A stretch of 10,250 nt of DNA from an uncultured Lachnospiraceae bacterium (lineage in GTDB: Bacteria; Bacillota; Clostridia; Lachnospirales; Lachnospiraceae), in assembly GCA_946633495.1 (NCBI GenBank), contig CAMPAX010000070.1, forward strand, positions 1 through 10,250. Direction: 5' to 3'. Below the pieces are notes generated by a model. The model did no database searches. It was not told the DNA's origin and saw nothing but the letters and a program-made list of their open reading frames with translations. Numbering within the stretch: position 1 is the first letter of the stretch; each line of letters begins with the position of its first letter. Below are positions 1 to 6,323 of the stretch, one piece after another. Position numbers and translations under genes: made by a program.

Positions 1-77
1 TAGATCCCGTACAAAATCCCTATCGGGCAGGAGGGGCTTCGGAGACACCGGAGGATTTTGATAATCCGCTTGCCTGA
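1..77 (+). CDS. C-terminal tail of an unidentified upstream gene (partial)
   Basis: Reading from base 3, an open frame of 24 codons runs to a TGA at 75-77 and encodes a hydrophilic, acidic tail ending in EDFDNPLA. The other two forward frames are closed early in this stretch. It lies 56 bp upstream of the ABC permease on the same strand, so it may be the end of a partner transporter subunit (a second permease or an ATPase), but nothing in these residues identifies a family. The gene start lies outside the window. That this is coding at all is inferred from the open frame and gene spacing. Confidence 0.5.
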   Translation, partial: DPVQNPYRAGGASETPEDFDNPLA

Positions 78-133
78 GCAGGCAGAAAATACGTAGCAGA
101 ATGGTATCTGAATCATAAAGGAAGGATGCATGC

Positions 134-880
134 ATGCTTAAGACGATAAAATACGAACTGATCCGGAGCAAGCTTACCCTCGTTATCCTTGGCTGTGTCA
201 TCGGCGGTGCGGAAATGCTTTTCCTGATCGGTACGTCACCTTCATCAACAGTGTTGGGATTGATGCTTATATATGCGGCGGGAATGGTGGCGTATGCGGT
301 GATATGGCTGATGGGGCTTCTCAGCTTCAGCAGGGATCTTCGTGAGAAGAGTGGATATATGATCTTTCTAACCCCTGTTTCCTCTTATACGATCATTTTC
401 TCAAAGATCATAGCGGCCCTTATGGAGCTGGCTGCGGCAGCCCTGGTGCTGGTGCTGCTGGCGTTTATGGATATGGGGATCGCATCGGCAAGATTCAGCC
501 GCCAGATAGACGTGCTGAGATCATTTTCCAACCTGCTGGATACCACCACGGATCGTGTGTGGGCGGTCTTCCTGACGGTTTGGATCAATGCACTTTTTGT
601 GACACTGACCTTATATGCCATCGCCTATCTGGGCTCCGCGCTTGCGGCGGCAGCCACACAGAGCAAAGGAGGGAGAAGAGGGGCATCGATCGCTATCATT
701 TTCGGACTTTTAGTCGTATATACCGCCATCGCAAAATCTCTTCCGGAGATCAGTGTGAGAAGCAATACTTTGTTCCGGGAACTGTTGGAGCGCATACCGA
801 ACATTCTTTTTGCGCTGATTTTCTCGGCGGGCTGTACCTATGCCACCGGGTATCTTATGGATAAGAAGATCAGTTTGTAA
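134..880 (+). CDS. ABC-2 type transporter permease subunit
   Basis: A 248-residue integral membrane protein with about six hydrophobic segments (roughly residues 14-33, 39-62, 86-112, 143-170, 184-200 and 221-241). The short cytoplasmic N-terminus (LKTIKYELIRSK) and the loop after the second segment (DLREKSGYMIFLTPVSS) match the usual style of ABC-2 permeases of Firmicutes, in which a KSGY-x-FLTPVS-like loop precedes the third segment. Such subunits pair with a separate ATPase to move a substrate across the membrane; the ATPase is not in the window and is presumably upstream. Substrate unknown. Two other ATGs (126 and 130) overlap the start in a run of ATGCATGCATG, but both frames close within a few codons. 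The start at 134 lies 8 bases after AAGGAAGG. No promoter is evident in the 56-bp gap, so it is probably transcribed with the gene before it. Confidence 0.8.
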   Translation: MLKTIKYELIRSKLTLVILGCVIGGAEMLFLIGTSPSSTVLGLMLIYAAGMVAYAVIWLMGLLSFSRDLREKSGYMIFLTPVSSYTIIFSKIIAALMELAAAALVLVLLAFMDMGIASARFSRQIDVLRSFSNLLDTTTDRVWAVFLTVWINALFVTLTLYAIAYLGSALAAAATQSKGGRRGASIAIIFGLLVVYTAIAKSLPEISVRSNTLFRELLERIPNILFALIFSAGCTYATGYLMDKKISL

Positions 881-883
881 CAA

Positions 884-2296
884 TCATCTCGCAATCCCCA
901 GAGCCAGGATCTCGAATTCGGTTCCTTTGGTCTCGGCCGTGGGGCGAAGCTCGATCTTATGTGTCGCGACTTCGTCCAGAAGGATCGTCTTATATTCCAA
1001 ATGGTTTCCCCAGCTGTCCGCCACTCCGGGCAGAGTCGCGGCGAGTTCGCCATCCACATACAGATCATAATCGGCGTAGGTTCCCTGTGGATCTACGCTT
1101 TTTTGCAGCCATGCGATGCCGATCTCCCGGGTGGTGACCGTAAAGGATATGGTGCCCCCTGAGGAAGTCTTCCAGCCGTTCTTATTAAACAGGATCCCTG
1201 TCACTTCGCCGGCCTCGAAGCCATCTGAGGTGTCCGGCTTCAGAAAATCGGAATGCATAAGCTCCGCATTGATATACCTGCAGCGCGTCTGGGATTCGGA
1301 GAGATCCGGTACGGTGTAGCCCGGATCTTCGGTATCGTTGATAGAAGACAGTACCCGACGATAATACTCCGTCAGCAGGTTTGCGATGAGAGCGTGCCCC
1401 GTGTTGTTCGGGTGAGTTCCGTCGGAATTTCCAACCTTCTTCCAGGATACCAGTTTTCCGGTAAGGAGAGCGCTGTAGCTGATGATGGGAATCTTATACC
1501 TGAAGGCGATGGGCGCATGCTCCGCCGCGAAGCCGTAATTTTCCGCTCCGAGCAGGAGCGCGATCACAGCCGGACCGGAGGATTTATACTCCAGAACCTT
1601 CCGGAGCAGGCTGTCATAGGTCTCCTTGTTCCAACCCTGATAATCATTTACGGAGTATTCGATGATCACAAGATCCGGATCGTGGGAGAGGACATCTGTT
1701 CCAACGCGGTGAACCCCAAGCCAGGAATCCGTGGCGCCGATACCGGCGTTCACGTAATTGATCTTTGCATCCGGAAATGTATTCCGCCACCACTCGGTAG
1801 AGAGGTTGGCGTAGCATTTCTCTGCCTGGGGAGAAGCGCTGCTGCCTGCTGTGATGGAGCCTCCGAGGTATGCGATGGTGATCTCTTCGCCATGCGCGGC
1901 GCGTTCCATGACTTTCATCAGCCGCGAGGTGTTCCCCTCATTCAGGATGCCCTTCTCCAGCATCTCATCGGTGATGGTCAGCTTCGGGACCTCTGTGGCA
2001 GAAGCCATATTTTCGATGATGGATCTTTTCACTCGTCCTTCCTCCTGTTCCTCAGTGTCAGTCTGCTCTGTGGATGCCAAAGAAGGATCTATGGCCGGAT
2101 CGGAGGCCCCGGTCCCCGTATCCCCGGAAGAACTGCTCGAAGGCGTGGTGCCGCCGTCGGATCGCCCTTTCCCAAGCCGGATCACTCCCATGGTCAGCAG
2201 CACAGCGAAAATGATGGCGGTCAGAAGAAGCATCAGTACAATGATCATGAGAAAACGGTGTTTCTTTTTCGTATCATGGCCGGTGTTATCTTTCAT
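884..2296 (-). CDS. Membrane-anchored SGNH/GDSL hydrolase with C-terminal beta domain
   Basis: This 470-residue protein starts with a basic cytoplasmic tail and one membrane segment (about 15-37), then a low-complexity Ser/Thr/Gly/Asp/Glu-rich linker (about 44-90), so the enzyme part is displayed outside the cell. The catalytic domain (about 135-316) has all SGNH blocks: GGSIT with nucleophile Ser147, Gly185 in NAGIGAT, Asn217 in EYSVND, and Asp292/His295 in SDGTHP. Residues 355-470 form a separate, beta-rich domain (FEAGEVTG to the end), probably carbohydrate-binding or structural. The family contains esterases and deacetylases acting on acetylated sugars; the actual substrate cannot be read from sequence, though a cell-surface or plant-type polysaccharide is likely. 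The start is supported by GAGGT six bases upstream. It is divergent from the kinase gene and convergent with the ABC permease, with only 3 bp between stop codons and no visible terminator. Confidence 0.88.
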   Translation of the reverse strand: MKDNTGHDTKKKHRFLMIIVLMLLLTAIIFAVLLTMGVIRLGKGRSDGGTTPSSSSSGDTGTGASDPAIDPSLASTEQTDTEEQEEGRVKRSIIENMASATEVPKLTITDEMLEKGILNEGNTSRLMKVMERAAHGEEITIAYLGGSITAGSSASPQAEKCYANLSTEWWRNTFPDAKINYVNAGIGATDSWLGVHRVGTDVLSHDPDLVIIEYSVNDYQGWNKETYDSLLRKVLEYKSSGPAVIALLLGAENYGFAAEHAPIAFRYKIPIISYSALLTGKLVSWKKVGNSDGTHPNNTGHALIANLLTEYYRRVLSSINDTEDPGYTVPDLSESQTRCRYINAELMHSDFLKPDTSDGFEAGEVTGILFNKNGWKTSSGGTISFTVTTREIGIAWLQKSVDPQGTYADYDLYVDGELAATLPGVADSWGNHLEYKTILLDEVATHKIELRPTAETKGTEFEILALGIAR

Positions 2297-2363
2297 ATCT
2301 CTACCTCGGATTCTTTTATTCCTGAATGATTTTCTGAATTCCCGGTGAAGGAATCATAAGTGA

Positions 2364-2372
2364 ATTATAGCA
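2364..2372 (-). promoter_or_regulatory. Extended -10 promoter of the SGNH hydrolase gene
   Basis: On the minus strand this reads TGCTATAAT, a perfect -10 hexamer with the TGn extension. The region 17-18 bases upstream has no good -35 match, which is typical of extended -10 promoters. Predicted transcription start is near 2357, giving an untranslated leader of about 60 bases before the ATG whose first base is 2296. Confidence 0.6.
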
Positions 2373-2412
2373 TGGATCGAGGGAAATTAGATACAATCCG
2401 CTACGATTTTAT

Positions 2413-2441
2413 TTTACATTTTGTATGGGCTGTGTTTTAAT
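2413..2441 (+). promoter_or_regulatory. Sigma-A-type promoter of the kinase-cyclase operon
   Basis: TTTACA at 2413-2418 (5 of 6 to TTGACA) and TTTAAT at 2436-2441 (5 of 6 to TATAAT) are separated by exactly 17 bases, and TGT directly precedes the -10 as an extended element. The predicted start near 2448 gives a leader of about 35 bases. A second -10-like hexamer, TACAAT at 2449-2454, has no matching -35 and is less likely. This promoter faces away from the hydrolase promoter about 45 bp off, so a regulator bound between them could affect both. Confidence 0.65.
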
Positions 2442-2482
2442 GAATTAGTACAATTATGCATTTTTGAAGGCTGGATCTCGGA

Positions 2483-5400
2483 ATGAAGAAGAAAAAGCTA
2501 AAACCTATCGATTGGATCATCATCCTGCTTATCATAGCGGTCTTTACTACCGTGATCATCATGCTCTCCGCACAGACGATCCGGACCATGAACGGAAGGA
2601 TCGAGGATACCGCGAGACTCCGTCTGGACACGATCCGGGCAGAGCTGCAGGAATCCCTGACGGTGGACCAGAATGCTCTGAAACGGTTCTCGGACGGCGT
2701 GGAGCAGCTGCAGGAACGGGGGGCAACAGAGGAGGAACTTCGGGCCTATGTACGGCGTTTTAAGGATGAACAGGCGGTAAGGACCAACGGCGTCAATTTC
2801 AACTGTTATGTGGCATCCAGATCCTTTGTATATATTCCGGACTTTGATATGCCGGAGGATTATCATGCCACGGAGCGGTCCTGGTACGTAGGGGCAGAGG
2901 ATGCGCATGGTGAGATCTATGTTACCGAACCCTATATCGATCAGATGACAAAGGACATCTGTTTCACCATGTCCGTCATGCTGAAGGACCAGGATATGGT
3001 GGTGAGCATGGACTTTACGCTGAGTGAGATCCAGCGGTCCATAGATAAAATGGTGGGCTCCGAAGCGGACTACTCCGCACTGATCGTTACTAAGAATCAG
3101 ATGATCGTAGGTTATTCCGATATGTCCTATGTCGGAAAAAATGTCAGTACGGATCTTCCGGATTATCAGTCCATCGTAAAAACCGTTCTGGAGGATCGGA
3201 CCGAAACCTTCTCCTCCGTCGTGGCAGGTACGGAGGTCATGGTTTTCAGCGGTGAGGCAAATGTGGGCTGGTATCTGATCCTTTTCGCCAACCGTTCGAC
3301 TCTGTACAGCAGCACCTACCATGAGATCCTGGTTCGCGGGATCATTTTGGTGGGAATGCTCCTTGTGATCCTGTTCCTGTATGTGCTCAGCGCATTGAAC
3401 CGGTCCCGGGCCGAACAGGCGCTGAAAGCAAGGGACGCCTTTCTGTCGAATGTTTCACAGGAGCTGAAGGATCCGCTCTCACGGATCATACAGCTTTCGG
3501 ATGTGAAGCATTTGGAAAACAGCGTAAATGTCAAAGAAAGCATGGAGAGCATCAAAGCCTCCGGCCTTCAGCTGGAAGGCATGCTGAATAATCTCTTCTC
3601 CTACAGCGCCATGGTTCAGGAGGAGGACGCGACGAAGGAAACCCGGAAGAAGAAAAGGGATATCTCCAAAACCATCCGGATCTCCAGAGTCATCATCATG
3701 GTGATCTTTGCAGTCACCATGATCCTCAGCGCGTTCCTGAGCTGGAGACAGGCCACGGAAAATGCAAGATACTCCATGATCATCGATACGCAGACCTACG
3801 GAAATCAGGTGCGGATCTGGCTTCAGACCCAGCAGACCATTCTGGAGGTATTTGCAAACAGTCTGAAGATCAATCCGGATATGCCGGATCACTACGAAGA
3901 ATGTGTGGCGTGGCTGCAGGAGATGGCAGAGCCGCATCCGGAGATCTCGGTTTGCTATATCGCAAATCCCTACAAAGAGCACACGGTAGTAATGAACAAT
4001 GGCTGGGAGCCGGAGCCCGGATGGAAGGTGGAGGAACGGCCCTGGTATAAGGAAACGGTTCGAAATGGTGCCGGTATCAGCATTTCCAGTCCGTATATCG
4101 ATGAACAGACCGGAACCTACTGCATCACTCTGGCGACCATGGTCTACGGAGATGATGGAGCTTTCCTGGGGGTTTTTGCAGCGGATTTCTGGATGGATTC
4201 CCTGATCGACATTTTGGGAGAAAGCTACGACAGTGACGTTTATTCCTTTTTGGTGGATGAAAAAGGTTTTATCATCAACCATCCCAACAAAGCATACGAG
4301 ATGCGGGAGGATGGGGAAGTAAATGTGGCGGATACAGAGTACGCCGAGATCCGTGAACTGGGGAATCCCGTTACTATCACAGACTACAGCGGCCAGAGAG
4401 TGATCGTAAACCGTGCACAGCTGAAGGGAACCGGATTCTCCATGTTTATCGTGACAAACTGGTGGGTGGTTTATTCGGAAAGCGTGATCTGGATCCTGGC
4501 CAGTATGATCCTGTTCCTGGCCTGCATCATCATAATAAATGTAATGATCAACCGGATCGTTCGCTGGCAGAGCGAGGTGAACCGGAAGCTGAAGGCGTCG
4601 GCGGAGTATGCCACCAGCGCAGGGAAAGCAAAATCCCAGTTCCTGGCGCAGATGAGTCATGAGATCCGGACGCCCATCAACGCTGTCATCGGAATGGATG
4701 AGATGATCCTCCGGGAGGCGAAGGATCCGGAGATTCTGGAGTATGCGTCCAATATCCAGAGCGCGGGCCGTACTCTGCTGGAGCTGATCAACAGTATTCT
4801 GGATTTCTCCAAGATCGAAGAAGGCAAGATGGAGATCCTGCCGGTGCGGTATGATACGCGTCAGATGATCGATTATCTGGCAACCATGATCGAAGAGCGG
4901 GCGCTGAAGAAAGGACTTACATTCAGAACGGAGATTGACGAGAATCTTCCGAAGACCTTGTTCGGAGATGACGTCCGGATCCGCCAGGTGGTGGTGAATC
5001 TGCTGACAAATGCGGTAAAATACACCCATCAGGGAGGCGTCACCCTGCGGATGAGAGGAACGGCAAAAGACGAGGAAGGATTCCTGCTGACCATTTCGGT
5101 GGAGGATACCGGCATCGGTGTGAAGAAGGAAGACATGGAGAAGCTCTTCGAATCCTTCCAGCGGCTGGATGAGGTACAGAACCGGAACATCGAGGGTACG
5201 GGGCTCGGAATCTCCATCGTGCAGGGGCTTCTTACCCGGATGGGAAGCAGGCTGCAGGTGGAGAGTACCTATGGGAAGGGCTCCATCTTCTACTTCACGG
5301 TGGAGCAGAAGATCATAGACAAGACCCCCATCGGTTCCTATGATCAGGAAAAACGCGGGGATGCAGCCCGGGGGATCGCCCGGAAGGAGGCCTTCCATGT

Positions 5401-6277
5401 GAAGAATGCCGAGATCCTGGTAGTAGATGATAATGAAATGAATCTGAAGGTGGCAAAGGGGCTTCTGAGGCTCTATCATGTGACGCCGGACATATCCATG
5501 AGCGGACGTGAATCCATTGACATGGTAAGAAAGAAACGGTATGATCTGATCTTCCTGGATCATATGATGCCGGGGATGGACGGAATTCAGACCCTGCAGA
5601 AGCTGAAGGAGGAGGATCTGGTATACGATACTCCGGTGATCTGTCTTACGGCGAATGCCATTTCCGGCGTTCGGGAGAAATATCTGGCCGAGGGCTTTGC
5701 GGATTATCTGTCCAAACCCATCGAGGTAAAGGAATTGGAGGCGATTCTGGAGAAGTATCTGCCGAAGGAGAAGCTGGTTCAGGCAGAGGACGGCGACTGG
5801 ATCGAAGCGGATCAGACGTCTTCGGGAGAAGAAACCGGTGTGGAACAAAAGAAGGATTCTCCGGATAATGAAGAGAGCGAACCGGTCGGATCGGATCCAT
5901 CCGCGGAAGCCGGAACTCCCGTGGAATATCTGACGCAGCACGGGCTAAATACAGCAGCCGGGATCGAGTACGCCGCAGGCATGGAAGAATTCTACATAGA
6001 AGTAGTTCAGGCATTTGCGGATGGGTACGAGGCGAAGGCAGAAGAGATCCGGAAGGACTACACGTCGAAAAACTGGAACGATTACAGAACCCGCGTGCAC
6101 GCCCTGAAGAGCACGGCGAAGATGATCGGTGCGGACACCCTGTCTGCCATGGCGCTTGAGCAGGAAATGGCCGCAAAGGACGAGAAGGTGGAACTGATCG
6201 ATGCCGGATATGAACCGCTGATCCGGGCCTACACAGAGGTTACGGAGATGATCCGTAAGGCGCCGGGAATCCACTGA
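2483..6277 (+). CDS. Hybrid histidine kinase: two Cache sensors, degenerate DHp, HisKA-HATPase-REC-HPt
   Basis: A 1264-residue membrane sensor kinase. Order: membrane segment (11-31), extracytoplasmic double-Cache region (about 36-283), membrane segment (284-303), a DHp-like helix pair (319-380) with SQELKDP instead of SHELRTP (Gln326 for His), membrane segment (400-420), second Cache region (422-660), membrane segment (664-690), HisKA with SHEIRTP (His726), HATPase (N-box Asn839/Asn843, DTGIG at 875-879, GTGLG at 905-909), receiver (Asp982/983, phospho-acceptor Asp1026, Thr1056, Lys1078), an acidic Ser/Glu linker (about 1095-1145), and HPt (His1206 in HALKS). Known chemistry predicts transfer His726 to Asp1026 to His1206 to an outside receiver, most simply the cyclase encoded 46 bp downstream. 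The ATG has only a weak, distant GAAGG (12 bases upstream), but an in-frame stop at 2465 leaves no better start. Catalytic residues of the second unit are all intact; the first lacks both its His and an ATPase. Confidence 0.93.
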   Translation: MKKKKLKPIDWIIILLIIAVFTTVIIMLSAQTIRTMNGRIEDTARLRLDTIRAELQESLTVDQNALKRFSDGVEQLQERGATEEELRAYVRRFKDEQAVRTNGVNFNCYVASRSFVYIPDFDMPEDYHATERSWYVGAEDAHGEIYVTEPYIDQMTKDICFTMSVMLKDQDMVVSMDFTLSEIQRSIDKMVGSEADYSALIVTKNQMIVGYSDMSYVGKNVSTDLPDYQSIVKTVLEDRTETFSSVVAGTEVMVFSGEANVGWYLILFANRSTLYSSTYHEILVRGIILVGMLLVILFLYVLSALNRSRAEQALKARDAFLSNVSQELKDPLSRIIQLSDVKHLENSVNVKESMESIKASGLQLEGMLNNLFSYSAMVQEEDATKETRKKKRDISKTIRISRVIIMVIFAVTMILSAFLSWRQATENARYSMIIDTQTYGNQVRIWLQTQQTILEVFANSLKINPDMPDHYEECVAWLQEMAEPHPEISVCYIANPYKEHTVVMNNGWEPEPGWKVEERPWYKETVRNGAGISISSPYIDEQTGTYCITLATMVYGDDGAFLGVFAADFWMDSLIDILGESYDSDVYSFLVDEKGFIINHPNKAYEMREDGEVNVADTEYAEIRELGNPVTITDYSGQRVIVNRAQLKGTGFSMFIVTNWWVVYSESVIWILASMILFLACIIIINVMINRIVRWQSEVNRKLKASAEYATSAGKAKSQFLAQMSHEIRTPINAVIGMDEMILREAKDPEILEYASNIQSAGRTLLELINSILDFSKIEEGKMEILPVRYDTRQMIDYLATMIEERALKKGLTFRTEIDENLPKTLFGDDVRIRQVVVNLLTNAVKYTHQGGVTLRMRGTAKDEEGFLLTISVEDTGIGVKKEDMEKLFESFQRLDEVQNRNIEGTGLGISIVQGLLTRMGSRLQVESTYGKGSIFYFTVEQKIIDKTPIGSYDQEKRGDAARGIARKEAFHVKNAEILVVDDNEMNLKVAKGLLRLYHVTPDISMSGRESIDMVRKKRYDLIFLDHMMPGMDGIQTLQKLKEEDLVYDTPVICLTANAISGVREKYLAEGFADYLSKPIEVKELEAILEKYLPKEKLVQAEDGDWIEADQTSSGEETGVEQKKDSPDNEESEPVGSDPSAEAGTPVEYLTQHGLNTAAGIEYAAGMEEFYIEVVQAFADGYEAKAEEIRKDYTSKNWNDYRTRVHALKSTAKMIGADTLSAMALEQEMAAKDEKVELIDAGYEPLIRAYTEVTEMIRKAPGIH

Positions 6278-6312
6278 AAAGAGAAACCGGAACGAAAGAA
6301 CACATTTGATAT

Positions 6313-6319
6313 AAGGAGG
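6313..6319 (+). promoter_or_regulatory. Strong ribosome binding site of the diguanylate cyclase gene
   Basis: AAGGAGG lies 4 bases before ATG 6324 and 7 bases before GTG 6327. The spacing slightly favours GTG, which would drop one residue; the ATG is kept because it is the stronger codon. It is much stronger than the kinase's own site, so the cyclase may be made in excess over the kinase. Confidence 0.6.
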
Positions 6320-6323
6320 TTTC

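Noticed and set aside
71..84. Short inverted repeat TGCCT-GAGC-AGGCA at the stop of the upstream gene as a terminator
   Set aside because: Only a 5-bp stem with no T-run after it, and the next gene is 50 bp on without a promoter; more likely chance.
1253..2329. Open plus-strand frame of 358 codons opposite the SGNH hydrolase
   Set aside because: The minus-strand frame has a full SGNH catalytic set plus promoter and ribosome site; the plus-strand frame has none and no family resemblance.
2327..2357. ATGATT and AATCAT inverted pair in the hydrolase leader
   Set aside because: A 6-bp match across 19 bases in AT-rich DNA is expected by chance.
2372..2440. Small frame of 22 codons in the divergent intergenic region
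   Set aside because: It has no ribosome binding site, ends inside the predicted kinase promoter and would have to be transcribed from further upstream.
3618..3626. AGGAGGAGG inside the kinase gene at the junction of the two modules, as a possible internal translation start
   Set aside because: No ATG, GTG or TTG follows in frame at a usable distance; the sequence simply encodes Glu-Glu-Asp.
3479..5941. Open antisense frame of 820 codons inside the kinase gene
   Set aside because: The opposite strand encodes a full kinase with every family motif; the antisense product has no recognisable domain and a His/Gln/Arg/Leu-rich composition typical of reverse-strand shadow frames.
6278..6323. Possible terminator or promoter between kinase and cyclase genes
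   Set aside because: No stem-loop or paired -35/-10 hexamers can be seen; the gap holds only the cyclase ribosome binding site.
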